From: Dioszegia crocea | Lineage: Eukaryota; Basidiomycota; Tremellomycetes; Tremellales; Bulleribasidiaceae | DNA: 64,000 nt | NCBI GenBank assembly: GCA_001600615.1 | Contig: BCKK01000003.1 | Location: forward strand, 214,465-278,464 | Direction of reading: 5' to 3' | Shown here: positions 34,363 to 45,858 of the stretch, piece after piece | Position numbering within the stretch: position 1 is the first letter of the stretch | Layout of the letters: every line of letters begins with the position of its first letter | The notes under the pieces: generated by a model | Databases searched by the model: none | What the model saw: only the letters and a program-made list of their open reading frames with translations | Told to the model about the DNA's origin: nothing | Position numbers and translations under genes: made by a program

Positions 34363-37300
34363 CTACTTCCACCCCCAATATCCATCCCACTGATTAGGCA
34401 CCTCGACCCCTCTCTTCTCTGCAAACTTCCTCCGCGCAGTCCATCGCCACCATCGGACAAGCGCCACCATTGCGCATACTATGGCAAAGACAATAGCAAC
34501 GATGACACCGAAAGTGATGAATCCTGCAGGATCGCCATTTTCGTCTAGATGTTCTTTGTCTCCATCACGGGGGACTCGGACGTTCATCCCGCCAAGACCT
34601 ATTCAGTCAGCTTGAGTTCTGTCCGCCTGCCTAGTATTCAAGTCATAGATTGGACGTACCGGTTACGAGTTGTAGTGGAAGGATAGTAATCGTGACTACG
34701 GAGAGCACCAAAATGTGTGATGAGATGCCTCCTCGAGTGATTAAGAACGATACCTGCAGATGCGATAGGTAGGCGGGTTGACAGTGCGAGAGGATGTATT
34801 CGTAGTGCATCAGTGAGGTCTGTAGGAGGAGGATGTGGTCTGAGAAATCAGCAAGAGCCCTTCAGGCGTGCAGAGATGAGACTCACCCTCAACATCCCCA
34901 ATATAAGCCTCAACGGCACTTCTCCCACCGCCCAACTCCATATCTGCTCCACTCCTCCCTCGTCCTCTGCGCCCACCTACACCTTGCTGTCCAGCCCGTT
35001 TCCTCATTCGTCCAATAACCTGATGTTTCGTCCCCAACAATCGAGTCAGACCGGTGACGAGTCGTCTCAAATCTGTGATTCGACGCAACATGGTCGTACG
35101 GTCAAATATCGCCGGAGGGGGTTCATGGCGTTTTCGTACTGCCGACGAAATGGGTAAGAAGAATAATCGGAGATAGATGGCTTTATGAAGGATTTGGCGG
35201 AATCGCGAGGGAAAAATGTTAGGGAGTGGGGAGGGGAATGATGATTCCGGTAGGTGGGGAAGATGCACGCGGGAGAGATGATGTTTGATTCGGTACCGTA
35301 GTGGAGGTTTGGGAGAGGTGACGTTGCGTGATGATTCGGATTTAGGGGAGGGTGTGGTGAATCTTCCTAGATATCCAGGGAGAGGAGGAGATTTTTCACT
35401 GATCTCTGCTGACATCTTTGGTTGTTCCGGACTGGATGGATGGATCGGGGGCGAGTGTGAATCAGATGAGAGTGTAGTGGATCGCCTGGGCGCATGTCGG
35501 ACAACAGCAGCCCTCGGGTCAACACTCGGATCGATGGTCAACGAATCGATATCGTCCACTTCGCCATCGACATATCGGATGAGTGGGAAGAAGGCATCGA
35601 CGATACTGTCGATCAGACCATGTGCGACCCAGTCGGAAGTGTGCTCGGCGCCTGCTCCGCCTGCAAGAGATAGGATCCGATCGCGGACTTTGTGCGTGTG
35701 CTTGGAGATATCCTCGTAGTGGAACTATCCATCAGCAACGATATCAAACGTGACAGAAAGTACTCACACTGACGACACCATCCTCAAAAACGGCCAAATA
35801 CACATTCACAGCTCCAACACCTACACCCTCCAATCCCTCCCTCCCTGGATTATCCTCCACAATCTCCACCTTCTCCCCATGCCTCCCTGCCAATTTACCC
35901 ACAGCCCTGCCCATGCCCCATCCTCTTCGCCGACCCTCTTTCTGCTTCTCATTCTGAGTGACCAATTCCGGACTTCCGGCAGTCTGCCCACTCCCGCCCA
36001 AACCAACCTTCTCATCCTTCAGATCCGTACTCCCCGAATCACCCGACATGGCCGGACTGGGCGTCCCATTTGTATTCTTCCCTATACTAGCGACGCTCCC
36101 AGTACCAGGCGTGTATTTGAAATACGTCTCGTCCAACGCTCGAATCACCACAAAGTAATAACCGAGCTTATCGAACATGTCGAGTTTCTCCCGAGGGTCC
36201 TGCTGGAGGACATCTTCGAGAGTGAGGGGGTGGAGTGAGAGAAGTTCGCCAATATCTCTCAGATCTTCCCATGTGGGACATGAGACGTCAAGCCACCATG
36301 CGCCCTGAGGTCTGGGCGGACCGGAGGTGGGGACGGGATTGGAGGGGAATGAAGAGAGGAGACGAGTAAGATTTGGGGCAGAAGCTGGAGAGGGAAGGTG
36401 GAGGAGGTCTGAAACCGATTTAGGCTTCGTAGCTGCCGCAGCGGCAGCGGCGGAGAATGTCATTGGCTGGGCGAGGCCAAGAGGAGAGGGTAAGGGTGTA
36501 TTGAGGCGAATCGGAACGGCAGGATGGGCAAAGGATGTCTGACTCCGCTTAGCCATTGGGCGTCTAGGGTGACCCTTTCCTGATCCTCCTCGCGAAGGAG
36601 CAGGCGTTGGATTTGCTGACCCTAATAAGAGCCCATTCCTCACTCTTAACGCCTTGATCGCATCTAGAACCACCGGTAAACTCGGCGTAGAAATCACGCG
36701 ATCTCCATCCCCTTCGCCTTCAGGTAAAAGAAGCGCAAACTCCCTCTTCCGAGGAATGTATTCCCGCCTCGGACCTTCCGGTGTGCTGTCGATGGATGAG
36801 CGCCGAGTGAGGGTCCGAGTGATCCGCCCAGCCATTGATATCTGCCGACGAGAACCTTGATGTCGAAGTTCATGTGGTCGATCGAGCCTCGAGCTGGTCA
36901 GAGAAGACGCAGAGCTCGCATCGCTTCCCCTCCTTACACCAATCCGCTCTCCCAGCCTTTCTAGCGCAGCGACTGTCCGCCTCCGTCCCCGCTCCAAATC
37001 GCTCACTATGCTCCAAGTGGAGCCACTGCTTGAGCTCTCAAATGTCACAGCATCCTCATCCACCCCCGCCTTTGCGTCGGTAGGGCCAGCAGTGGGATCC
37101 AATGTCGCGCCTCGGTAGACATCACCCTGACCAGTTTGCCAACCGCCCGTACTAGGTCCGGCGACCGAATCGGGTAGAGTCACATGTGGGACTCCATGTC
37201 GACGTTTCCGCCGTAATTTCGCAGGAGTGAGGAGTTCGGCGAACTCAGGTCGAGGTGACTGAGGGATAGGGAGAGGACGAGGTGAGCGATTGAGAATAGG

Positions 37301-37417
37301 AGAGAGGATAGGATCGGCAGGCGCCAGTGTATCTGATGGCAAAGGTAGGCCAGAGGTGACACCGGCTGTCATGGTAGGAGTCGCAAATGCAGCGATTGGG
37401 GAGAGTGAAGCTGGCAT
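34363..37417 (-). CDS. CorA/MNR2-type magnesium transporter
   Basis: The first exon starts at the ATG at 37417 (MPASLSPIAAFA) and encodes a long Ser/Pro/Arg-rich N-terminus with an Ala run (SAAAAAAATKPK). It then enters the CorA fold with WWLDVSCPTWEDLRDIGELL, HPLTLEDVLQQDPREKLDMF and YYFVVIRALDE. Later exons give FHYEDISKHTHKVRDRI, a basic/disordered insert, and TTMLRRITDLRRLV. Two transmembrane segments follow, separated by the signature Gly-Met-Asn in GLGGMNVRVPRDG. The second helix is FITFGVIVAIVFAIVCAMVA. The GMN motif forms the mouth of the Mg2+ pore. The long N-terminal extension and the large insert resemble the fungal ALR/MNR2 proteins, which act at the plasma membrane or vacuole; which membrane cannot be told. 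All signature features are intact. Confidence 0.88.
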
Positions 37418-38376
37418 TGCGCGTCGTAGATCTGAGAGTCATGGGAGGATGACGATAGAGAGGATGGGGTAAGGACCGGGTCCGGCGTAGCTGTCCATCG
37501 GAGGAGGGTGGTGTGTTGAGGTCGGAATTGGGTGGGACCCTCCTGCAGGATTGATTCTTTTTCGCTGATGAGTCGAATCTACTGTCTACAGCCTCTGTCT
37601 CCGTCTACGGGCAGCTCACATCCAAGCGGGTGGTAGTTGTATCGAGGGTAAAGTAAAAGAGGTGTCTAAAAGTGTGCTTTGGCAAAAATAGATACGGCAA
37701 CAGTGACGGAACCAGTTTGACTCACGAACGTGCATTACGTTAGCTTGCCGTAAGTGAGTGTTTCAGAATTAGTGGCGCCGGCCTGGCAGGAGTGGCGAGA
37801 GGTGGCGAGGCATACAGGTCCGGGACTGGCCAAAAGACGAGAAGCTTCGTCTGCGACGACATAAGGGATCAAAGGAACTCTCTATGATATGACGTGAGAC
37901 TATATGCAATAGGTCTTCTGACCACGGGAACCCTGAGTTATGCAACCTGAGGCATGCTTCTTGTATCGCTGCATGCTCGCCGATCTGGCCGAAGATCCTG
38001 GGAAAAGAAGCATGAGCGTATACGCGGTTTTGCTTCTTCTCGAAGGCGGATAAGCACGGTTCTGGGGTCGACGAGGCCCTCGCGAGGCTCCCAGGTCCTG
38101 TTGCTTCGTTCGGTCACCAGTATGCTCGGTTCCGGCGAAGGACTTCGCCTTCAGATGATGTCATGATCATGTGCTCCGGGTCTCTCGCTCCTTGTTGGAA
38201 CCTGGATACCGACTACCGAGTGAGATATAAAGAGTACGCTGAACTCCCTTTTCTTCCTCTCAATCCAACTCAAAGTCACATTGCATCAAGTCTTCGATCA
38301 CTTCGACTTCATACAATCCACTGAGTCTACCCCCATCGACTTCCAAGCCTCTCGAGTCTCAACTCCTCGAGCCAAC
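37418..38376. other. Intergenic, about 960 bp; promoter of the 38377 gene
   Basis: No gene supported. Contains the short inverted repeat GGCGAAG/CTTCGCC at 38134-38149 and a TATA box at 38226. Confidence 0.45.
38226..38231 (+). promoter_or_regulatory. TATA box of the 38377 gene
   Basis: TATAAA in the context GATATAAAGAG, 151 bp upstream of the ATG at 38377. Confidence 0.5.
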
Positions 38377-38709
38377 ATGCCCCGATTTTTCTGCAAGCAT
38401 GCCTCGAATGCGCCCTGCGACTACGATGTCTCGCACCAGTACAGCGATGCTCAATCGTTCGTCGTTCTCTCCCGAACCAATCAGCGCACAAAGACTGCTT
38501 TCGAGCTGTGGGTGGAGACCTAGGATGGGTGGGGTGCGAATGTCGACAATGTTCTTCAGTCGACGAATGCGCCACATTCCCTGTGCTGGCTCAAGTCTGC
38601 CATCGACTCCAACAATGCAGGAGATGGTCAAAAGCTCGAGAACGCTGTGAAGGAGGCTGCGGCCAAAGCGAATCGCGATGGACCACATCATACATCGTAC
38701 GAGAAGTGA
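38377..38709 (+). pseudogene. Family A small gene interrupted by in-frame TAG
   Basis: The ATG at 38377 opens MPRFFCKHASNAPCDYD and reads 48 codons to TAG at 38521-38523. The same frame then stays open for 61 more codons to TGA at 38707-38709. The part after TAG is protein-like and matches neighbours: NVDNVL...APHSLCWLKSAI parallels NVRTAL...SALSLCALRALL of the 41048 gene, and DGWGANVDNV parallels DVWTAVLDTI of the 39832 gene without a gap at the stop. The intact ancestor was therefore about 109 aa. Its TATA box is preserved, so loss may be recent. Alternatives are a base error, or stop readthrough as part of its expression. The stop is annotated as read; nothing is restored. Confidence 0.65.
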
Positions 38710-39194
38710 TCACAAGGAGAAGTGGATCCAGAGGGCTCAGGCAACCTGCATGACTGCAGCGAGAAGGTAAAAGGATCAAGTGTTGTTTAGCTTTATCTAT
38801 AGGCGTACGTTGTGATATATGAAAGTCTGCACATCGCGATCTCCGGAGTCCTGAAGACTTGGGTATATAGAAGCCCTGGACTTCAGACTCTCATCACAAA
38901 TCCCAGGAAATACGGAGTTTGCAAACACACAGACACAGTCACTCCATAATTTTCTTACTGATGAGGTACCAAGGTAAGGGCCCGGGTAGGAGCGATTGAT
39001 CCGGAGTGGCGAAAGGCCTTCGAGCTGGATGGTTATAAATCTGCTTCGAGTAGAAGTGCCAGAAGCTTCAGCGTCTGTCGATCTCGATCGTGTACTCGTA
39101 GGTTCTCAGTATTAGAGGATATACATTCAGAGACCATCACTCACGGAAGGCATATCTCTGCTTCTGTCTTGGCTCAGACGTGGACGTTACACGG

Positions 39195-39375
39195 CCTGCC
39201 AGCACAGTTGAGACAGAAGCATATGAAGAAGCACCAAACACGTCTTCTCTGGAGTACGCTTCTCGCCACATCACGCAGTGCTTCTTCGATTCTTCCTGCC
39301 TTTGACCTTTCCGATGTCGTTCCCGGAAGCTGAAACGTACATATCAGCTCTAATGTCTCGACACGCAAGCATCAG
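39195..39375. repeat. Diverged repeat, copy 1
   Basis: Matches about 40570-40730. The best-conserved core is 26 bp at 39278-39303, starting GTGCTTCTTCGATTC, identical to 40652-40677. Minus-strand translation of both copies includes KAGRIEEA and R-S-V-L, which may be residual coding sequence. Confidence 0.6.
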
Positions 39376-39701
39376 GCTGGGCCGCAGGCGGAAACTATAC
39401 CTAGATCTGATCGGCTTGATCTTCTGACCAGGCTCTGATGCAGTGCCAACCGCGAGAGAGCTAGACGACTGTAGCTTTTGATAAGATAGGGCTGAAGTTA
39501 TGACCAAGCTTCTTCAGATCCCCTTATATCTGCTCATCCAACTGATACATGTTTCGATCGGCTGCGGGTTCCTCGGCCGCCTGACGCATTTAAGTGCACG
39601 TGTAGCTCAGTGACCAGCTCTTTTGACCGAATCAAGAAACACAAAGTATACCTTCGGCTTCTCTCATTGGCGTGCGTTCGTACCTTGCAAAACCTTGCTG
39701 T

Positions 39702-39708
39702 TATATAA
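39702..39708 (+). promoter_or_regulatory. TATA box of the 39832 gene
   Basis: TATATAA, 130 bp upstream of the ATG. Confidence 0.5.
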
Positions 39709-39831
39709 TCATCAGCCTGTGGAGGACTATCTTCTCTCTCAGACCATCAACCTTCCCAGTCGCTTTATGCGAATCAGAATCCAACTCCAATCTACGTCAA
39801 TTCAAAGCTCCATACCCCAAGACGCTTCAAC

Positions 39832-40185
39832 ATGCGCTACCCGTCTTTCTCCGATTGTACCGGCACCAACTCTCCCTCCCATGTCGATGGTTGCCCCTAC
39901 ACGGTCGAGATTGACAGGACGCCTGACGCCGACCAATGCATTCTGATCAATACCAACGATGTCGCGGAAGGGGGTGAGTGCGGGATGCAGGTCTATATCG
40001 CGCGCCCTGATGTCTGGACGGCTGTCTTGGACACCATTGGGAACAGCGGCAGGACTTCGAACTGCTCCATGAGGCAGGAACTTCACAGTCGGACTCCAAG
40101 CTTGTATCTGATGGCGAATGCGCTGGCTATGCTCATGCAGACGAAGGAGCAGGAGGAGCTTGCAAGGGCAAGACGGCCTTATTAG
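39832..40185 (+). CDS. Small single-exon protein of unknown function (family A)
   Basis: A 117-aa intronless protein with several Cys in the first half (SDCTGT, DGCPYTV, DQCILI, GECGM). The core GMQVYIARPDVWTAVLDTIG is the strand / Pro-Asp-x-Trp / helix unit seen also in the 13484 gene and the broken 38377 gene. The helical C-terminus is ALAMLMQTKEQEELARARR. The reading frame continues open for about 48 codons after the TAG, but that part was not judged coding. It is the middle gene of a same-strand cluster of three, each with a TATA box 130-151 bp upstream of its ATG. Role unknown; no signal peptide seen. Confidence 0.65.
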   Translation: MRYPSFSDCTGTNSPSHVDGCPYTVEIDRTPDADQCILINTNDVAEGGECGMQVYIARPDVWTAVLDTIGNSGRTSNCSMRQELHSRTPSLYLMANALAMLMQTKEQEELARARRPY

Positions 40186-40569
40186 GGCCTTGCTCAGTAC
40201 AGACAGTCGGAGGTGGCAACGGTCATTCTGGATCGAGTGCAAATGTCTGGCTGCCATCGGCTGAAAGTTTACTATATCATGCATGCTGTTTCGCGTATAT
40301 GTATGGTAAATGGTTTGCTCCACTCTCAATAATGACTATACTCTGTATGAGGAGATGAAATTGTTGGCACGGGGTGCTGGTGAGCTTAGCCCTTGTGGAG
40401 GATGAGTGGCGAAAGATTGGCGCCAGTGAGTGGCGTGCTTGTACAATAAGGCCGGCAAAGGAGCGTAGAAAGCAAGGGAGGTTGCCTCAACCACGCAGAC
40501 TACCCAAGGTCTCAAAGTCGGGATCATGGTCGACGACGGTGGGCATGCTTCTGTATCTCTCAAAACAGG

Positions 40570-40730
40570 AAGCCCCCGGCATATTCGGTTCGACGCAGAA
40601 GTAAGAAGCGCTCAACACGATTTCTCGGAAGAACGCTTCTTATAACACTCCGTGCTTCTTCGATTCTTCCTGCCTTTCCGGCGTCAATCCCGAAATTTGA
40701 AACGCGTGTCAGCTCGAGTGGGACGGACAG
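40570..40730. repeat. Diverged repeat, copy 2
   Basis: Counterpart of 39195-39375, with the identical 26-bp core at 40652-40677. Each copy precedes a family A gene (39832 or 41048), as if repeat plus gene had been duplicated together. Confidence 0.6.
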
Positions 40731-40911
40731 AACCTGACCAGAAGCATTATATATACCTTTCACATTTTTTTTATCAGAACCTTTTGTCCCCCGGACCGAG
40801 GACCAAAGTGCTTCGATCGAAGTTCAGAACCTAGCTTGACCTGTCTTCCAGTCTTCTTTCACAGTCTCGCCACTGATCACGTCACCGGTCTGTCTCTTCG
40901 GGCGAGACGTA

Positions 40912-40917
40912 TATAAA
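40912..40917 (+). promoter_or_regulatory. TATA box of the 41048 gene
   Basis: TATAAA in the context GTATATAAAGTG, 136 bp upstream of the ATG. Confidence 0.5.
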
Positions 40918-41047
40918 GTGGTCTCAAAAAGGTGTCTGCTCATCATCGCTACATCGTCCTCAATCTCTACAATCATCCACACAATAAACTTTTCACCAGA
41001 TCCTACCCCACAAGCACCAGACCCCTCGCAGACATTCCCAGATCAGC

Positions 41048-41326
41048 ATGTCGCGAAGCAATTGTTCAGACGGCCACGACGCCGCATACTGTCCTTCCCA
41101 AGCTTCAACTACATCGGGTCAGCGTCAATTCCAAGTCACTGGCCCGCGCCAGGGCATTGTATACGTTGAGCAGGACTCGACGGCTCTCAATGTCCGCACC
41201 GCTCTCGAGGACAACGGGAGTGCATTGTCACTGTGCGCACTCCGAGCGCTGCTCAAGGCCCGTGGCGGTGTGGCCCGGGCCGATGCCGGGTTCTTCGATA
41301 CGTTGGTGGCGGAGCAGACCCAGTAG
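41048..41326 (+). CDS. Small single-exon protein of unknown function (family A)
   Basis: A 92-aa intronless protein. After a Ser/Cys-rich start (MSRSNCSDGHDAAYC), a strand region QRQFQVTGPRQGIVYVEQ leads into NVRTALEDNGSALSLCALRA, which aligns with the post-stop part of the 38377 pseudogene (NVDNVL, SLCWLKSAI). It is the last of three same-strand relatives spaced about 1.2-1.5 kb apart. The frame stays open about 25 codons past the TAG, which was not called. Function unknown. Confidence 0.6.
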   Translation: MSRSNCSDGHDAAYCPSQASTTSGQRQFQVTGPRQGIVYVEQDSTALNVRTALEDNGSALSLCALRALLKARGGVARADAGFFDTLVAEQTQ

Positions 41327-42421
41327 GAAGTCGGAGTGCGAAGTGAGGAGGCCCGTTGGGTCTTCACGGGCGACGAGACAGAAGCAGAGATGGCGATTCT
41401 TTGAGCAGGGCCAGGCTTCGTAGTCAGTACTTTATCCACCACAGATGTCTATATCCATGCAGGAGTTTTTCCGATGTCGCTCGGCTCCGACTAGTGCCAT
41501 AGGATCGCGACAGTCAATGAGGAGGAGCCCAGTGGTGTCAAGGCTTACGGAAGCTCTGCCACCTCCAATTCGGTCACTACGTTTCTGGATTGAGAACCTA
41601 GAACAGAGCCTCAATGAACTTTCTAAACAACCGTCATCCTGAAGCCGCCCTAGGAGAGAGAGGGAAGTTAGTCATTTAAGTATCAAATGGCTTGTGGGCC
41701 GCAAGCGCAGAAAGAGACGAGCGTAGCTTGAATGACGTCCTGAAAGTACTGCATAGGCTACTTGGACAGTACGACGTATGTACGCGCATACTCCCCCCTG
41801 TACTTATGTCTGTGCCAGCGCTCCTTAGTCAATGACTAACCTACTGTGATAGCGCGTAATGAATAATAGGTGGCCGGAGGCTAGTCAGATCTTAGAGGGT
41901 GACTTGCAGCTTGGTTCCCAGATGCACAGTCCAGAAGCGGGTCTGAGTTACGAGTAGTCCTTGATTTCGATCTGTCAGGAGAGTTTAGAATTGTCAATGA
42001 ATCATGCTGAGGGTCACGAGGGGGTGGGTATCGAACCGAGCTTGGCATACGTATGTGTTGACCTTCCCCTTGAAGCGCATCCTCAAGGGACGTACCATGG
42101 CGTTGTTCCTGACCTCCAGCATGTTCCACATGTGCCCCTGTGACTGTTTGACCCCGCTTCTCCATTGACTGGTCAGTAATTACTTCGTCAGCACGACTTT
42201 CTTCAGTTGCCGATTTGCCAGACATGCCATAAGCCCAAAGTCAGTTGTCGCATCAGTCCACCCTCCACATATGTTGCACAGCCCACAATCAATGCCTGTC
42301 GATTTCGGAGACACAAGATACGACAGCGTATAGATCCAGATCCAAGATTTCCCCGCCTCCCTGCCGAGCTGGCTAACCCGCACCGCTTCACCCTCTCTCC
42401 CCTCCTATACTTCCACACAGA
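41327..42421. other. Intergenic, about 1.1 kb
   Basis: No gene supported; short frames on both strands lack coding character. Confidence 0.4.
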
Positions 42422-45330
42422 TCAACTCGGAACTCCCCCAACCATCCTCATTCCTCCCAATCCTGCTCTGCCATCCTCACCACCACCCATCACTCCAACG
42501 CCTCCAGCTGCAGAAGCCAAAACGCCCTCAACCTTTCTCCACACCTCATACCTCTCGAGCATATCGAAGAAGTTCGCGCTTTCCCTCGGGATGACAAAAG
42601 CCGACAGTGCGCCCGGGATCCTAGTTGATAGAGCGTGTGGATTGAGGTTAAGAGTATGGAAGGTGTTGGAGTGGGGATTAAGTGATGCAGTGTAGTCTAT
42701 AGTCACCCTGAGGAATCAGCTTACCGACCACTCATCAAAGAAAAAAGACGGCTCACCTAAAGACACACCAAAGCAATAACATCTCGACAAAGATCCACCA
42801 ACCCCATCTGCCCCACCTTGCCCCTCTCTTGCCCACATCCCCAGCCTGCCTTCCTAGTTCTCCCAACGCGTCAGACCACGCCCGCTTACTCTCCTCAACT
42901 CTCAAATGCGCCACCTCTGATAGTCTCCGAGCGCGTTCTAGGTCCGCAGAGGCATCTCGCAGTGTAGTCGAGGGCGTAGGAAGGTGTAAAAATCGAGAGA
43001 TCCGGCCAGTAAAAGAAGTATCTGGATCTGACACCTCTTGTGGGGGTTTGAGAGGTGATGTAGAGAGTTTGAGTGGGGATCCGGTATGAGATCGATCGGC
43101 GCGTTTGGGAGAGTATTTCAGACGATGTACTGATACGTCGCCAAGTGAAGATGTGGTCCCTTGAGATACAGACCAGTCCTTGTCTGTTTGTCGGAGAGGG
43201 GAGAAGTGGACTGCTCGCGCTGGCTGAGCGGAGGCAGGAGTGGAGCGCGCTAACCACCCTGGAGGATGGGGAGTGGGGGCTGACGTTGTCGTTTCGCCGA
43301 TATGTCGAGGTGGGGTAGGTGTAACGGGAGCAGGGACGGAGGATGAGGTATGAGGTGGTGTCAGTGCCATACCGACCCGGATGGGCGGAGCAGGAAAGGA
43401 GTGGTATTCGGGATGAAGGAGTGAATTGTCTGAAGATCGAGTATGTGATTGCGATTCGTCAAAAGAACGGGAAGTGGACCTGTCGATCCGGGAATGTCTA
43501 GGCGACACCGCCAATCTCGCTGACGACTGTTGGATCTTCGGGGATGATGTATTCTCCCTTTCCACCCTGTCCGGCTGAGGAGACAAACTCTCCCTTCCTC
43601 CTGCTCTGCTCCCTGGCCTAAACAGCCCCGCACGTCTTTCTGACAGACTCCTCTCTCCTACTCCATCTTCACCATCCTCCAGATCTGACAGATAGGGCAA
43701 AGAAACATCTGCGGAAGTTTCTCTCCGGTGGGTCCGCTCAACGTTGAGTAGGCGGGAGAGGCGGCTGGAATCTTCTCTCGAGCGATTAGGAGATTTGGGC
43801 GATACAGATATGCGGATGGGAGGGGGTGTGGGGGTATGTCGAGATGGAATCGGAGGTCGGTTGGTTTGATCGTACATACTCTGCCCTCTCCGATCCTCCG
43901 CATCGTACTCCGCACCACTACGCTCAGATCCATACCCCTCCCCACTTCCTGACCCCGTCTCGCTTGCCCAAGGTCTCCCCAGCCCCTCTTCCTCCTCATC
44001 CAGATCTACACCCACCCCGTCATCCTGCTCGAGCTCCTGCGCAAATACTTCCGAATCGTCCGGCGCTAGCTCGACGCTATGTCTCCTAGGTGTTCGCCTT
44101 GGTCTTTCCCGTTCCGCAGCTGTGATTGGTGTTTGGCGATGCAAATTTCTCGGGCCATCATCAGAGGAAGAGGACGGTCGACGTAGAGTGTAGTTCCGAC
44201 TGGAGGTAGGTCTCCGGGCGAAGGAATTTTGAGAGTGGGCAAGGGGAGGGGGATTTGGATCCGCCCGTTCTTTCCCTTTTCTCGATGCTGATGAGTGGGG
44301 TGGAGGGGAGCGGGATGATGAAGGGTCCGATTGGGCAGGATGGGTGGCGATGAATGTCTCGAGTGGGGATGGAGAGTGACGGGGTGAAGGGGAAGTAGGT
44401 GGTGGCGAGCGAGATGTACCTGTAAATCAGCTTGAATGTCCTCTTCCGGAATCAAGTGGCGGCTCACTATTCTGAAGAACGGCCGCACGAGATGATATGC
44501 GATGTTTAGAGCTCGAGGAGGGATCTGCTACATCAGTGCCCATTACAGCGTAGTCCTTGAAGAGAGCTAGACTCACCGGAAGTCTTGCGCGTCGAGTACA
44601 GATACGGATTCGTTATCCTGACTGGAGGCGTAGGCGGACTTTCCCCTTCCTCATCTTCCCCATCCCGTCTACTCCGCTCAGGCGACGAGTCCCCTTCTTC
44701 CCTTTGAGGTGGATACACCCCTATCCTCCTCCCTTCCCTCCAGTTCGCCCGTCTCTGATGTGCAGGTACAGGTGGAGACCTAGATATTTGCTGACGGATG
44801 GGAGGGAGTGACGCTGGCCTTTTGATCGGACTGACGAAGGGATCAGCCGGTGTTGATGACTTGACCTCGTCCTCCATTTGACGCAATAACCGGCGAAGCT
44901 CTTCGCTAGGTTTCGGTCCCGAAGGTTTTGCCACTGGTAGAGGAGGAGACGACGGGCCAGCTTCTGGTTGAGCAGAGGTGTGGGAGAATCGACGAGTGGG
45001 ATAACTTTCGTAGTCGCTGTCCAGCTCGATAAGAGGTCGTTCTCCGCCTGGCGTACTCCCTCCCCTAGCCATGCTCCCTTCTGATCCTCCATACCTCCTC
45101 TCTACCCGCTCGTCAAGCGCCGACTTCCGGCCCCATACCCCTTCCTCCGAGCTGGGCAAGACCGTCGCACCATCATCCGCATCGCTCCACACCGACGTCA
45201 CGGTGGTAGCGCTACCTCCGCCATTCCGAGGTCCCATGGGTCGAGACCACGAGTGCAGAGAGTCGAGGTCAGGTGTAGTTGATGCAGTTGATTGTCGAGA
45301 GCGAGAGCGGTAGGAAGGGTGATTGAGCAT
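42422..45330 (-). CDS. Long disordered protein with coiled coil and C-terminal membrane segment
   Basis: Starts at the ATG at 45330 (MLNHPSYRSRSRQSTAS). Exons join across introns at about 44570-44530, 44465-44420 and 42758-42710. The last exon ends at TGA 42422-42424 (MRMVGGVPS). The protein is about 850 residues, mostly Ser/Pro/Arg/Glu-rich and disordered, with many SP/TP sites. Conserved-looking short blocks are PPGWLARSTPASAQPARAVH and YSPKRADRS. A heptad-like helix (LERARRLSEVAHLRVEESKR, then AWSDALGELGRQAGDVG) precedes the hydrophobic segment WWIFVEMLLLWCVF. About 95 residues follow it, including IPRESANFFDMLERYEVWRK. This architecture fits a tail-anchored nuclear-envelope or spindle-pole protein, but no family was recognised. 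The splice at the membrane segment is phase-consistent (AG|G gives Arg). Confidence 0.6.
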
Positions 45331-45858
45331 GGGACGCGAGGTGTGTTGATGCGAATTTAGAGGAAACGCTCAAATTTGGCTTGCTGGCTGGGGTTATCTC
45401 GGCTAGCAATATTATAGGCGTTCGACATGGGTGTCTAGCGGGAGGCCGATGGTGCGATTATAGTCAGATATGGTCAAGATGAGTGTCTAGTGAGTGAGTG
45501 AAGGCAAGGTATGCGCGTTGTGCCCAGATGGGTTTATTTGTTTTGACGCGTCAGGGCGGAAGCAAACTGGTAACGTAAGTCAGGCACGCACCAAAGCCAT
45601 TAGAAGGAATGTGTTGCCACCGCTGGCAGATATCCATCCTCAATCTAGGTTTCTAGCGAATCTAAGATAGATTGTGATCGAACAATCATAGAATGAGTGA
45701 GCGGGGCAAGACAAGCGCACGATCTTGGGACGTACAGACCTCGAGCAATAAGTTGAGATATGTCTTCTCTAATTAGTAATTACTAGCAGTCCTGTTATAG
45801 GGACAAGATACATACGCAAATGAAAAAGGGCGGCCTCAGCCACTCGATACTCGAGTAA
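45331..45858. other. Intergenic, about 530 bp
   Basis: Upstream of the 45330 gene and 3' of the 46467 gene; nothing recognised. Confidence 0.4.

Larger units (their letters stand above)
38710..39831. other. Intergenic, about 1.1 kb, with repeat copy 1 and promoter of the 39832 gene
   Basis: No gene supported. Holds the first copy of a diverged repeat (about 39195-39375) and a TATATAA box at 39702. Confidence 0.45.
40186..41047. other. Intergenic, about 860 bp, with repeat copy 2 and promoter of the 41048 gene
   Basis: No gene supported. The second copy of the diverged repeat lies at about 40570-40730, and a TATA box at 40912. Confidence 0.45.

Noticed and set aside
38134..38149. Inverted repeat GGCGAAG/CTTCGCC
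   Set aside because: Seven-bp arms with a two-base loop are short enough to occur by chance; no associated gene end.
37954..38166. 70-codon Arg/Ser-rich frame upstream of the 38377 gene
   Set aside because: Low complexity, no relatives seen, lies in the promoter region.
2647..38523. TAG reassigned to an amino acid in this organism
   Set aside because: Several well-supported genes (BRCT-like pair, reductase, DUF1769-like, NAA25-like) end normally in TAG.
40186..40330. Open frame continuing after the TAG of the 39832 gene
   Set aside because: About 48 codons open by chance is not unlikely at this base composition, and it does not align to the family. The relatives end near the same place.
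41327..41404. Open frame continuing after the TAG of the 41048 gene
   Set aside because: Only about 25 codons, no similarity to relatives; the stop is treated as genuine.
42207..42695. 162-codon plus-strand frame with a CQTCHKPK start
   Set aside because: Has no ATG at its beginning and overlaps the well-joined last exon of the minus-strand membrane protein; the Cys pair alone is weak evidence.
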